A stretch of 60,544 bases of DNA from an uncultured Collinsella sp. (GCA_900544645.1 UQWG01000005.1:1-60544); one strand, 5' to 3'; counted from the first letter of the stretch, positions 49,190 to 57,657 are shown. Notes: generated by a model not told the origin, from the letters alone. Numbers and translations are program-made.

Positions 49190-50807
49190 GCTGCAGGTTT
49201 CTAACATTGCACTCATTCGCGAGGCGACGCTGGTGCCGAGTGCCGGTCTGACTGTCCTGACCGGCGAGACCGGTGCCGGCAAGACCGCGCTGCTCTCGGC
49301 CCTCAAGCTTATTTTGGGTGAGCGCGCGGATTCGTCGACGGTGCGCGAGGGCGAGGCACTGGCGAGCGTCGAGGCGCGGCTGTTTGACGGCCCGCACGAC
49401 ACGGAAGGCTTCACGGTCCAGCGCAGCCTTTCTGCCGAGGGCCGCAGCCGCGTGAAGATTGACGGCCGCATCGCCAGTGTGCGCGAGCTTTCGGAGCGCG
49501 TCGGTGTGATGATGGATCTGTGCGGCCAGCACGAGCACCAGCGCTTGCTCGATCCGGCGCATCACGTTGCGATGGTCGATGCATGGGCAGGGCGCCCGGC
49601 ACTCGAGGCGCTGGATGCGTACCGCGTCTGCTTTAAAGCATCGCGCGCTGCCGCCAAGGAGGTTCGGCGTGTCGAAGAGGCCTCGCGTGCGCAGGGGAGC
49701 CGCGTCGAGGAGGCGCGCTTTGCCCTCGAGCGCATCGGCGAGGTCGACCCCAAGCCGGGTGAGTATGAGGAACTCGAGGAGCTGCTGCCGCGCTCCGAAC
49801 ATGCCGAGGTACTGGTTGCCACGGCTAACGATGCCCATGCATCGCTTGCCTCTGAAGGGGGAGCGCTCGATGCCGTGAACAGCGCCGTGGCAGAGCTTTC
49901 CCGAATGGCTACCGTCGATCGCAAACTCGGCGACATTGCCGATGCACTATCGGATGCCTGTATCTCCCTTGAGGATTGCGCGAACGAGCTTCGTGCCTAT
50001 CGCGATGGCATCGCCTTCGACCCGCGCGAGCTCGCTCGCATGCGTGAACGGTATTCCGACCTCAAGGGTCTGTTGCGTCAGTGGGGTCCCACTATGGACG
50101 ATGTTTTTGCCATGCGCGATCGCTCGCAAGAGCTGTTGTCCCTGGTCGATGATGGCGATGAACAGATCAAAAAGGCGCGTGAAGCGCTTGGCGCGGCGGA
50201 GCGCGAACTGTTTGCTGCCGCCAAGGCGCTTAAGCGCGCTCGCAATACGGCGGCCCCGCGCTTCTGTCACGAGGTGGGCCGCCAGATGGCTCGCCTGGAG
50301 ATGGGTAGTGCCGAGCTCGTCTGGGAGTCGCGCGATCTTCCCCGTGCTGAGTGGACGCCCGTTGGTCCTTCGAGCTACGAGCTGCTATACCGCAGCGGTG
50401 TCGGCTTGACGCCACGTCCCCTGCGCCGCATTGCGTCGGGCGGCGAGCTCAGCCGCGTCATGCTTGCAAGCAAGGTTGTCCTCGGTAACGCGGACGGTGT
50501 TGATACGCTGGTGTTTGACGAGGTCGATGCCGGTGTCGGTGGCTCCACGGCGCGTGCGCTCGCGGGCGTGCTGGCAGATCTCGCCGCTACGCATCAGGTG
50601 ATTGTCGTAACCCACTTGGCGCAGGTCGCCGTCATGGCTGACAAGCATTATGTCGTCAGCAAGGAACCGGGCGATGTTCCCCAGACGCATTTGGACGAGG
50701 TAACCGGCGAAGCGCGTATCGCCGAGATCGCCCGCATGTTGAGCGGCGATCAGTCCGAGGCGAGCTTGGCGCACGCCAAGCAGATGCTCGAAGAAGCTCG
50801 AGGTTAG
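49179..50807 (+). CDS. recN: DNA repair protein RecN
   Basis: A 542-residue SMC-like ATPase for double-strand break repair. The N-terminal MIDELQVSNIALIREA, Walker A GETGAGKTALL (about residues 28-38), a CGQHEHQRLLDP segment, a coiled-coil pair, signature RIASGGELSRVMLA and Walker B TLVFDEVDAGVGG are all present. Length is usual. It ends 17 bases before the terminator hairpin shared with the convergent rpiR gene. Confidence 0.96.
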   Translation: MIDELQVSNIALIREATLVPSAGLTVLTGETGAGKTALLSALKLILGERADSSTVREGEALASVEARLFDGPHDTEGFTVQRSLSAEGRSRVKIDGRIASVRELSERVGVMMDLCGQHEHQRLLDPAHHVAMVDAWAGRPALEALDAYRVCFKASRAAAKEVRRVEEASRAQGSRVEEARFALERIGEVDPKPGEYEELEELLPRSEHAEVLVATANDAHASLASEGGALDAVNSAVAELSRMATVDRKLGDIADALSDACISLEDCANELRAYRDGIAFDPRELARMRERYSDLKGLLRQWGPTMDDVFAMRDRSQELLSLVDDGDEQIKKAREALGAAERELFAAAKALKRARNTAAPRFCHEVGRQMARLEMGSAELVWESRDLPRAEWTPVGPSSYELLYRSGVGLTPRPLRRIASGGELSRVMLASKVVLGNADGVDTLVFDEVDAGVGGSTARALAGVLADLAATHQVIVVTHLAQVAVMADKHYVVSKEPGDVPQTHLDEVTGEARIAEIARMLSGDQSEASLAHAKQMLEEARG

Positions 50808-50823
50808 GTCGTATCAGCGGTGT

Positions 50824-50860
50824 TGGTGGGACAAAATAGACTGAAATTTTTGTCCCACTA
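50824..50860. terminator. bidirectional terminator between recN and the RpiR gene
   Basis: GTGGGACAAAA (50826-50836) pairs perfectly with TTTTGTCCCAC (50848-50858); a G-T and a T-A pair extend it. Its A and T runs give a T tract on both strands. Confidence 0.8.
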
Positions 50861-50866
50861 CGTGTT

Positions 50867-51724
50867 TTACTCAACTACCTTATCCGGCTGGATGAGCTCC
50901 TCGTAGTAGCTGATATGCTCACGTGCGTCTTCAATCTCGGGCAGCAGGAAGTTGTAGATGACTTCGATGATCATCGTGGCGCTGATCTTAGAGAACGCAA
51001 AGTCGCCCGTCGTCAGCAGCGCTTCGTGGTTGACGGTATTAAAAGTGTAGTCTGCCAGGCGCGCGAGTGGAGACTTGCTATCGCTGCTGATGACGACCAC
51101 GGTTGCGCCGCAGTCGCGAGCCGCTTTTGCCATGCGATTCAATCGGCGCGATTTGCCGGAGTTTGAGATAAGCACGATGACGTCACCCGGGCGTAACGTG
51201 AGCGCAAAGCCGATTGATGTCTCGCTAATGGTGCTCGCCATGCAGCGCAGGCCCAGCTGCGAAAACTTAAACGTCGCATCGAGCGCGACCGCGTTCGTAT
51301 TGCCCACAGCTGCAAACTCAATAACCCCTGCATGCTTAAGGGCATGCACAACAGCCGCCAGCGTATCGTGGTCGATCCCGTCGATAGTCGCATTAAGCTC
51401 GCTCACCTTGGCAGCCAGGATGTTCTTGAGGCTCTGCTCCATATTGTCGAGCGAGACCTCGTCGGTCAGGCCCTCGTTGCGCTGGCTTTCCAAATCCCTC
51501 GCCAACGAAAACTGAAAGCTGCGAAAGCTGCCAAACCCAAGCTTGCGGCAGAAGCGCGAAACGGTCGCCTCGGACGTGGCAGCGGCGCGTGAGAGCTGAG
51601 CCGCCGTGAGGCGTGGAGCCTCGGACTGGTGCTCCAATATATAGTCGACAATGCGCTGCTCGGACTCGCTGTATCCCTGATGGGTGCTAATGAGGGAAAG
51701 TGCGCTCTTGCTACTATCGGTCAT
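50867..51724 (-). CDS. MurR/RpiR family transcriptional regulator
   Basis: A 285-residue regulator: an N-terminal RpiR-type HTH (YSESEQRIVDYILEHQSEAPRL, then TSEATVSRFCRKLGFGSFRSF) and a C-terminal SIS sugar-phosphate isomerase fold (GVIEFAAVGNTNAVALD, VIVLISNSGKSRRLNR). SIS domains bind phosphosugars as ligands. It is divergent from the fructose-type PTS gene and is its likely regulator, sensing a sugar phosphate. The start at 51724 has CAGGAG 6 bases upstream; the longer frame from 51772 lacks a ribosome site. Confidence 0.9.
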   Translation of the reverse strand: MTDSSKSALSLISTHQGYSESEQRIVDYILEHQSEAPRLTAAQLSRAAATSEATVSRFCRKLGFGSFRSFQFSLARDLESQRNEGLTDEVSLDNMEQSLKNILAAKVSELNATIDGIDHDTLAAVVHALKHAGVIEFAAVGNTNAVALDATFKFSQLGLRCMASTISETSIGFALTLRPGDVIVLISNSGKSRRLNRMAKAARDCGATVVVISSDSKSPLARLADYTFNTVNHEALLTTGDFAFSKISATMIIEVIYNFLLPEIEDAREHISYYEELIQPDKVVE

Positions 51725-51772
51725 GGATGGCTCCTGGTTGGCATGAAAATCTAGCTTGATTTGCAATGCCAT

Positions 51773-51778
51773 AGTATA
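51773..51778 (-). promoter_or_regulatory. possible -10 of the RpiR regulator gene
   Basis: TATACT on the - strand, 49 bases upstream of the ATG. No good -35 is visible. Confidence 0.35.
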
Positions 51779-51805
51779 CGGGCATTTTCAATTACAAGAT
51801 ACACC

Positions 51806-51833
51806 TTGCCGTTTCAAGTGTTGATGGTAAACT
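51806..51833 (+). promoter_or_regulatory. promoter of the PTS EIIBCA gene
   Basis: TTGCCG (51806-51811), 16 bases, TAAACT (51828-51833) preceded by TGG. The start would be near 51840, leaving a leader of about 155 bases that contains an operator-like site and small hairpins (ACGCGC/GCGCGT and a GCGCCCGCGGGCGC palindrome). Confidence 0.6.
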
Positions 51834-51871
51834 TTCACCTACCGTTTACGGTTATGAAAGAACCTTTCACC
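51832..51871. promoter_or_regulatory. operator-like sites for the RpiR regulator
   Basis: TGAAAG-AAC-CTTTCA (51855-51869) is a perfect inverted repeat just after the predicted start. CTTTCACC occurs twice, at 51832-51839 (over the -10) and 51864-51871, 32 bases apart, about three helical turns; a further CTTTCA is at 51918. RpiR-type regulators commonly bind such dyads. Confidence 0.5.
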
Positions 51872-51996
51872 GGAGATTTGCACCTTAGCTCTTCTCACGC
51901 GGACGGTAGGTTGGTATCTTTCAGTTGTGGAAAAACGCGCATCGAAGCGCGTGTAGGGGAGCGCCCGCGGGCGCTGTACTCAAGAAGGAGGGACAC

Positions 51997-54000
51997 ATGG
52001 CTAAGTTTGACATCATCGCCGCCACCGGTTGCCCGACCGGCATTGCGCACACCTTCATGGCGAAGGAGGCGCTGGAGAAGGCAGCTGCCGAGCGCGGTCT
52101 GACCATTAAGGTCGAGACTCATGGCCAGGTCGGTGTCGAGAACGAGCTCACTAAGAGTGAGATCGCTGGCGCCAAGGCCGTCGTCGTCGCAGCCGATAAG
52201 GATGTCCAGGCTGAGCGTTTCGCCGGTAAGCCCATGGTTTCCGTCGGCGTTTCCAAGGCCCTGTCCGTCGAGGCCGCCGGAAAGCTGATCGACCGCGCGC
52301 TCGCCGCCAAGGGCGACGACACGGTTGCCGCTGCCGCCGATGTCGAGGACGAGGTCGAGGAGAAGGAATCCGTCGGCCACATCATCTATAAGCACCTCAT
52401 GAACGGCGTCAGCCACATGCTGGTTTTCGTCGTTGCTGGTGGTGTTCTGACCGCCATTTCGTTCCTGTGGGGCATCACGTCCTTCGATTCGACGGCTTCT
52501 GACTACAACAGCTTTGCTGCGATGCTCAAGATCATCGGCGGCATCGCCATGAACCTCATGGTTCCGGTGCTTTCCGCCTACATCGCCGAGTCCATCGGCA
52601 AGCGCCCGGCGCTCGTTCCCGGCTTTGTTGCCGGTATGATCGCCATCCAGGGCCTGCCTGTTAACGCCGAGACCGGTATGATCGACGCCGGTGGCGCCGG
52701 CGTGGGCTTCGGCTTCCTGGGCGGCATCGTCGGCGGCTTCCTCGCTGGCTATGTCATCCTGCTGCTCGAGAAGGTCTTTGCCGGCCTGCCCAAGAACCTG
52801 GACGGCCTCAAGGCTATCTTCCTGTACCCGCTGTTCTCGACGGCTATCGTCGGCCTGGTCATGCTCGGCATTTCCGGCCCCATGGCTGCCATCAACACCG
52901 CCATGATGGACTTCCTCAAGGGCCTGTCCGCCTCTGGCGCCGTCGTCCTGGGTCTTGCCATCGGCTGCATGTGTGCCTTTGACATGGGCGGCCCGGTCAA
53001 CAAGGCTGCTTACGTCACCGGTACCGCTATGCTCACCGAGGCCCTGGCCGCCGGTGTTGGTACCGACACCTACAACTTCGGCACCAACTTCATGGCTGCC
53101 GTCTCCGCCGCTTGCATCGTTCCGCCGCTGATCACCACCTTCGCCGTCGTTGTTGGCAAGAAGTACTTCAGCCAGGAGGATCACGACGCCGGTGTCGTCA
53201 ACCTCATCCTTGGTTGCACCCACATCACCGAGGGCGCCATTCCGTTCATGACCAAGAACATCTGGCCCGTTATGCCCATCATGATGCTCGGTTCCTCCAT
53301 CGCTTCGATCCTGACCATTATGTTCAACGTTCATGATCCGGCACCCCACGGTGGCTTCCTGGTCCTGCCCGTTGTCGAGAACGGTCCGCTGTGGGTCCTC
53401 GCGATCCTCATCGGCGCCGTGGTCGGTGGCATCCTGTTCGTGGTCTACAAGAAGTACGACTTCGAGAAGAACCAGAAGGCCGCTCCTGCACCCAAGCCGG
53501 TTGAGACTCCCGAGGCCGCTGCCGTCGAGGCTCCCAAGGCCGAGGGTTCCGACTTCGTGAAGGTCGAGAACGTCTTTGTCGCCGAGGACTTCGCTTCTCG
53601 TGACGAGGCCCTGAGCTTTGTCTCCAACCAGGCCGTCAAAGCCGGTATCGCCGGCGACGCCGACGCCGTGATGAACGCCTTCCTGGCCCGCGAGGCCGAG
53701 GGCACCACGGGCATGATGGAGGGCTTCGCCATCCCGCATGCCAAGTCTGACGCCATTACCGAGGCTGCCGTCATCGTCGTTAAGGACGAGTCCGGCGTGA
53801 CCGGTTGGGACACCATGGACGGCGCTCCCGTCAACGTGGCTATCGCCCTGCTCATCCCCGGTGCCCAGGCCGGCACTACGCACCTCAAGATTCTGTCCAA
53901 GGTTGCCGAGGCGCTCATGGACGAGGACTTCCGTGCCACCGTCAAGGGTTCCACCGACGCCGCCGAGATCGCCAAGACGATCAACGCCCGTCTTGTCTAA
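51997..54000 (+). CDS. PTS fructose-type transporter, EIIBCA
   Basis: A 667-residue phosphotransferase permease with the order IIB-IIC-IIA. IIB starts KFDIIAATGCPTGIAHTFMA with the phospho-Cys at residue 12. IIC spans about residues 125-490 with around 9 hydrophobic segments and the family FGFLGGIVGGFLAGY and THITEGAIPF motifs. After an Ala/Pro/Glu linker the IIA domain carries the phospho-His in FAIPHAKSDAI (about 580). It imports and phosphorylates fructose or a related sugar. ATG 51997 follows AAGGAGG. The HPr, EI and two PfkB genes downstream complete the pathway. Confidence 0.93.
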   Translation: MAKFDIIAATGCPTGIAHTFMAKEALEKAAAERGLTIKVETHGQVGVENELTKSEIAGAKAVVVAADKDVQAERFAGKPMVSVGVSKALSVEAAGKLIDRALAAKGDDTVAAAADVEDEVEEKESVGHIIYKHLMNGVSHMLVFVVAGGVLTAISFLWGITSFDSTASDYNSFAAMLKIIGGIAMNLMVPVLSAYIAESIGKRPALVPGFVAGMIAIQGLPVNAETGMIDAGGAGVGFGFLGGIVGGFLAGYVILLLEKVFAGLPKNLDGLKAIFLYPLFSTAIVGLVMLGISGPMAAINTAMMDFLKGLSASGAVVLGLAIGCMCAFDMGGPVNKAAYVTGTAMLTEALAAGVGTDTYNFGTNFMAAVSAACIVPPLITTFAVVVGKKYFSQEDHDAGVVNLILGCTHITEGAIPFMTKNIWPVMPIMMLGSSIASILTIMFNVHDPAPHGGFLVLPVVENGPLWVLAILIGAVVGGILFVVYKKYDFEKNQKAAPAPKPVETPEAAAVEAPKAEGSDFVKVENVFVAEDFASRDEALSFVSNQAVKAGIAGDADAVMNAFLAREAEGTTGMMEGFAIPHAKSDAITEAAVIVVKDESGVTGWDTMDGAPVNVAIALLIPGAQAGTTHLKILSKVAEALMDEDFRATVKGSTDAAEIAKTINARLV

Positions 54001-54038
54001 TTCCACGGTACGCGAATAACATCGCCCCCTGTATATAA

Positions 54039-54072
54039 GGCGGAGTCCCTCTCCAGGGCCTCCGCCTTTTTT
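54039..54072 (+). terminator. intrinsic terminator after the EIIBCA gene
   Basis: GGCGGAGTCCCT (54039-54050) pairs with AGGGCCTCCGCC (54055-54066), one mismatch, loop CTCC, then six T residues. Confidence 0.92.
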
Positions 54073-54083
54073 CTATCCCTCCC

Positions 54084-54156
54084 ATAAGTTGCGGTGAAAT
54101 AGGGACTGTTTAAACGATTCAACCTCAAATCCAGTCCCTATTTCACCGCAACTTAT
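54084..54156. repeat. 25-base perfect inverted repeat (REP-like)
   Basis: The arm at 54084-54108 (starts ATAAGTTGCGGTGAAATAGG) is perfectly complementary to 54132-54156 around a 23-base AT-rich loop. It follows a terminator and lies in a 549-base gap between the EIIBCA gene and ptsH. It has the appearance of an intergenic repetitive hairpin; copy number elsewhere cannot be checked here. Confidence 0.7.
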
Positions 54157-54259
54157 AAAAGGGCATAGAGAGGGCTGCCTATCGAGTCTTTGTCGCGAAC
54201 AGGTCATCAGCCAGAATTCCTTTCAGCCGACATTACTCTGGACCGACCGAGTTTCCACA

Positions 54260-54411
54260 GCTTGCTCGCCCACAGGGGCCCGTGCGCGGCCTGTGAGATT
54301 TATCGCGAGTTCCGCACGAGCCGAAGAGCACTTAATGTGCTCTTCGTGCGAGCAGGACTGTAGAGCAGGAAATCTCACAGGCCGCGCACGGGCCCCTGTG
54401 GGCGAGCAAGC
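54260..54411. repeat. 152-base element with perfect 42-base inverted arms
   Basis: 54260-54301 is the exact reverse complement of 54370-54411 (42 of 42). The 68-base centre holds a second hairpin: GAAGAGCAC (54323-54331), loop TTAAT, GTGCTCTTC, then CGCAC (54313-54317) with GTGCG (54346-54350) across a 5-base bulge. No target-site duplication is obvious and no protein is credible in it. It lies upstream of ptsH; 54157-54259 and 54412-54549 show nothing further except an AT-rich stretch near 54476-54484 that may hold the ptsH promoter. Confidence 0.85.
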
Positions 54412-54549
54412 GGACGACAAACACATCTGTCCAATAATTCGTCTGAAACACAATGAAAAACCGTTTGATGTGAGTTAATATAAACAACGTCGTGAATCTG
54501 ACTCCTGCCGCACGCACGACAGGGGTTAAAACACAAAAAGGAGTCAATT

Positions 54550-54813
54550 ATGGTTTCTGAGAAGGCTACCCTCGTTAATCCTCAGGGTCTGCACATGCGT
54601 CCGGCCGGCCTGTTCGCTTCCACCATGGGCAAGTACGCCTGTGACGTGACGGTCGTCACCCCCGAGAAGGAGGTCAACGGCAAGTCCCCGATGGCCCTCA
54701 TGGCTGCTGGTATCCCCTGCGGTACCGAGGTCGAGGTCAAGTGCGACGGCGCCGACGAGGCCGAGGCTCTGGCTGCTGCCATCGAGCTCATCAAGAGCGG
54801 TCTTGGCGAGTAG
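54550..54813 (+). CDS. ptsH: phosphocarrier protein HPr
   Basis: An 87-residue HPr. The active His15 sits in GLHMRPAGLF, and Ser46 (NGKSPMALMAAG), the regulatory site phosphorylated by HPr kinase in Gram-positive bacteria, is present. It carries phosphate from EI to the EII permeases. An AAAAAGGAG-type ribosome site lies directly upstream. Standing between the EII gene and ptsI, it has its own leader and a terminator-like hairpin behind it. Confidence 0.97.
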   Translation: MVSEKATLVNPQGLHMRPAGLFASTMGKYACDVTVVTPEKEVNGKSPMALMAAGIPCGTEVEVKCDGADEAEALAAAIELIKSGLGE

Positions 54814-54858
54814 AACTCAAACGGGTCGCATGTTGAACAATTAAGTTCATACTTGGGG

Positions 54859-54894
54859 GCGCAGTGACCTGTATCAAGGTAGCTGCGCTCTTTT
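54859..54894 (+). terminator. terminator-like hairpin between ptsH and ptsI
   Basis: GCGCAG (54859-54864) and ACCT (54867-54870) pair with AGGT (54877-54880) and CTGCGC (54883-54888), with a 2x2 internal loop, followed by TCTTTT. Partial termination here would give more HPr than EI. Confidence 0.65.
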
Positions 54895-54946
54895 GTCATG
54901 GATATGGCAAAACGCTTTATCACATGACACGGAGAGAGGAATGGGA

Positions 54947-56650
54947 ATGTATCAGGGAGTCAACGCATCCGAGGGTATCGGTATCGGCACCGTCATGGTC
55001 GCCGTCGATCCCGACTTGACGTTTGAGCCGCACGAGGTTGCTGATTCGGCAGCAGAGAAGGAGCGCTATCAGACCGCTCTTTCGGTCTTCTGCGAGAAGA
55101 CCCAGGCTCAGGCCGACCACATGAAGGAGACGGTGGGCGAGGCCGAGGCCGAGATCATGAGCGGACACATTGTCCTGGCTCAGGACCCGGGCATGACTGA
55201 CGCCATCAACGCCGCCATCGACGGCGGCACCTGCGCCGAGCAGGCGCTCATGGACACCTCCACCATGTTCGAGAACATGTTCCTGTCCATGGACGACGAG
55301 ATGTTCCGTCTGCGCGCGGCCGACATCGCCGACATCCGCACCGGTATTCTGGCCGAGCTGCTGGGCAAGGAGGTCGTCGACCTTTCCGTCCTGCCCGAGA
55401 ACACCGTTGTTGTCGTGCACGACCTTACGCCGTCCATGACCGCCACGATCGATAAGGCCCACGTTGCCGGTATCGTCACTGAGACTGGTGGCCGCACGTC
55501 GCACTCCGCGATTATCGCGCGCGCCCTCGAGATTCCGGCTGTCCTTTCGGTTTCCAACAGCTGCACCGCGCTGCGCAACGGCATGACCGTTGTCGTCGAC
55601 GGTGGCAAGGGCATCGTCGAGGCCGATCCCGACGAGGAGACGCTCGCCGCCTACACCGCCAAGGCCGAGGCCTTCGCTGCCGAGAAGGCAGCCCTCGAGG
55701 CCTTCCGTGGCAAGCCGTCCGTGACTGCCGATGGCATCAAGAAGATCATCGCCTGCAACATCGGTAACCCCGATGACGTGCCCAACGCGCTCGATCACGA
55801 CGCCGAGGCTATCGGTCTGTTCCGCTCTGAGTTCCTGTTCATGGACTCTGCCGAGCTTCCTTCCGAGGAGGAGCAGTTCAACGCCTACCGCAAGGTCGCC
55901 AGTGCGCTCAAGGGCGCTCCGGTCATCATCCGTACGCTCGATGTGGGTGGCGACAAGGAGATTCCGTATCTGCACATGGTCAAGGAAGACAACCCCTTCA
56001 TGGGCTTCCGCGCCGTGCGTTACTGCCTGGCCAATCCCGACCAGTACAAGGTCCAGCTCCGCGCTCTGCTGCGCGCTAGCGCCTTCGGTGACGTCAAGAT
56101 CATGATCCCGCTCGTCACCTGCGTCGAGGAGGTCTTGGCTGTCAAGGAGCTCGTCGAGCAGTGCAAGGCCGAGCTGACCGAAGAGGGTCGCAAGTTCAAC
56201 GAGAACATCGAGGTCGGCATTATGGTCGAGACGCCCGCCGCTTCGCTGCTCGCTGACCGTCTGGCCGAGGTCGCCGACTTCTTCTCCATCGGCACCAACG
56301 ACCTGATCGGCTACACCATGTGTGCCGACCGTGGCAACGACACCATCTCCAACCTGTACCAGGTGTACTATCCCGCCGTGCTCCGCTCGCTCAAGAACAT
56401 CATCGAGAGCGGCGTGAAGGCTGGCATCATGGTCGGTATGTGCGGCGAGGCTGCTGCCGATCCGCTGCTCGAGCCGCTGCTGATCAGTTGGGGCCTGGAG
56501 GAGTTCTCGATGAGCGCTCCGTCGATCCTGCGCGCCCGCAAGACCATCAGCCAGTGGACCAAGGCCGAGTGCGACGAGCTCGCCGAAAAGGCGCTCGCCT
56601 GCAACACTGCCGCCGAGGTCAAGGCGCTGCTCGAGTCCGCAGCTCGTTAA
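54947..56650 (+). CDS. ptsI: PTS enzyme I (phosphoenolpyruvate-protein phosphotransferase)
   Basis: A 567-residue EI that takes phosphate from PEP and passes it to HPr. The phospho-His lies in TGGRTSHSAIIARAL (about residues 180-194); the PEP-binding barrel has GLFRSEFLFMD, RTLDVGGDKEIPYL, and the active Cys in GMCGEAAADP (about residues 497-506). ATG 54947 is preferred, with AGAGAGGA 6 bases upstream; ATG 54941 is too close. It is followed by the first PfkB gene 74 bases on. Confidence 0.96.
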   Translation: MYQGVNASEGIGIGTVMVAVDPDLTFEPHEVADSAAEKERYQTALSVFCEKTQAQADHMKETVGEAEAEIMSGHIVLAQDPGMTDAINAAIDGGTCAEQALMDTSTMFENMFLSMDDEMFRLRAADIADIRTGILAELLGKEVVDLSVLPENTVVVVHDLTPSMTATIDKAHVAGIVTETGGRTSHSAIIARALEIPAVLSVSNSCTALRNGMTVVVDGGKGIVEADPDEETLAAYTAKAEAFAAEKAALEAFRGKPSVTADGIKKIIACNIGNPDDVPNALDHDAEAIGLFRSEFLFMDSAELPSEEEQFNAYRKVASALKGAPVIIRTLDVGGDKEIPYLHMVKEDNPFMGFRAVRYCLANPDQYKVQLRALLRASAFGDVKIMIPLVTCVEEVLAVKELVEQCKAELTEEGRKFNENIEVGIMVETPAASLLADRLAEVADFFSIGTNDLIGYTMCADRGNDTISNLYQVYYPAVLRSLKNIIESGVKAGIMVGMCGEAAADPLLEPLLISWGLEEFSMSAPSILRARKTISQWTKAECDELAEKALACNTAAEVKALLESAAR

Positions 56651-56667
56651 TTTGGTATCAGAGGTAA

Positions 56668-56697
56668 CCGCGTGGTTGGAATGGGCCGGCCACGCGG
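56668..56697 (+). other. hairpin between ptsI and the first PfkB gene
   Basis: CCGCGTGG (56668-56675) pairs with CCACGCGG (56690-56697). No T tract follows, so it may be a processing or stability element within a ptsI-pfkB transcript. Confidence 0.4.
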
Positions 56698-56724
56698 CCC
56701 TCACATATACAGGGGGTACTGTAA

Positions 56725-57657
56725 ATGTTCTACACGCTAACCGCTAACCCGGCTGTCGACATGACGGTTTCGAGCTCTCCGCTCGAGCCCGACGAGAACG
56801 TCCGCACCGGCTCGGCCAGCTACACGGCTAACGGCAAGGGCCTCGACGTGTCCTTCGCCTTTAAGAAGATGGGTGTCGACACCGTCGCGCTCGGCTTCTT
56901 CGCCGGCTTCACGGGCAAGTTTATCGTCGAGGAGGTCATGAACCTGGGTTGCCTGTGCCGCCCGGTCTGGACCGACGGCATCACGCGTATCAACACCTAC
57001 GTCAACGATGGCCAGCACGAGTACGGCATCCTTAACCCCGGCGCCCCGATCACGCCGGAGCATCAGAAGGAGCTCTACGATATCCTGGACACCGCAGGCG
57101 ACCTTGAGTGCCTGATTGTCTCCGGTTCCGTGCCTCCCAAAGCTACGCCCGACTTCCTGGCTCAGGTCATGGAGCACGCTCAGGCCCGTGGCGCTGACGT
57201 CGTCCTGGACCTGTCCTCCGATAAGCTCAAGGAGCTCGCTCACAAGAAGCCGCTGCTCATCAAGCCGAATCATCACGAGATGAAGGCTATCTTCGGTGTG
57301 CCGGTCGACACTGACGACGAGGTCCGCGTTGCCATGAAGATGGCTCACGACGCCGGCGTTCAGAACGTGCTGCTCACCCGTGGTAGCCGCGGCGACGCCT
57401 ACTTCTCCAACGGCGAGGACATTTGGTACGCCAAGCGTGAGTTCAACATCAAGCTGGTCTCTTCCGTCTGCGCCGGCGACTGCACCCTCGCTGCGTTCCT
57501 GCACAAGTGGTACAGGGATCGCGACAACGTCGAGGAGGCCATGAAGCTCGCTATGGCCACCGGCGCTAACGTTGCCGAGTCCGTGGGCATTGGCGACTTC
57601 GGTCACGTTGACGAGTACAGCAAGCGCGTTGCTGTCCGCAAGCTCGATCGCCAGTAA
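56725..57657 (+). CDS. PfkB family sugar kinase, 1-phosphofructokinase-like (copy 1)
   Basis: A 310-residue PfkB kinase of the FruK type. It starts TLTANPAVDM, has FFAGFTGKFI, LIKPNHHEMKAIFG, and the anion-hole/catalytic segment VCAGDCTLAAFL with the base Asp. Two changes from its paralogue stand out: GKGLNV of the substrate site reads GKGLDV (Asp41), and GDS reads GDC. Expected reaction: fructose 1-phosphate plus ATP to fructose 1,6-bisphosphate, but the substitutions make the substrate uncertain. GGGGG precedes the ATG. A terminator follows. Confidence 0.85.
   Translation: MFYTLTANPAVDMTVSSSPLEPDENVRTGSASYTANGKGLDVSFAFKKMGVDTVALGFFAGFTGKFIVEEVMNLGCLCRPVWTDGITRINTYVNDGQHEYGILNPGAPITPEHQKELYDILDTAGDLECLIVSGSVPPKATPDFLAQVMEHAQARGADVVLDLSSDKLKELAHKKPLLIKPNHHEMKAIFGVPVDTDDEVRVAMKMAHDAGVQNVLLTRGSRGDAYFSNGEDIWYAKREFNIKLVSSVCAGDCTLAAFLHKWYRDRDNVEEAMKLAMATGANVAESVGIGDFGHVDEYSKRVAVRKLDRQ

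Noticed and set aside
54260..54411. CRISPR or attC-like reading of the inverted element
   Set aside because: There is one pair of arms, no spaced direct repeats, no cas or integrase gene nearby.
54223..54547. Small open frames on both strands in the 54.2-54.5 kb gap
   Set aside because: They run through the 42-base inverted arms, so the same sequence is read twice in opposite directions; no start signals or protein features.
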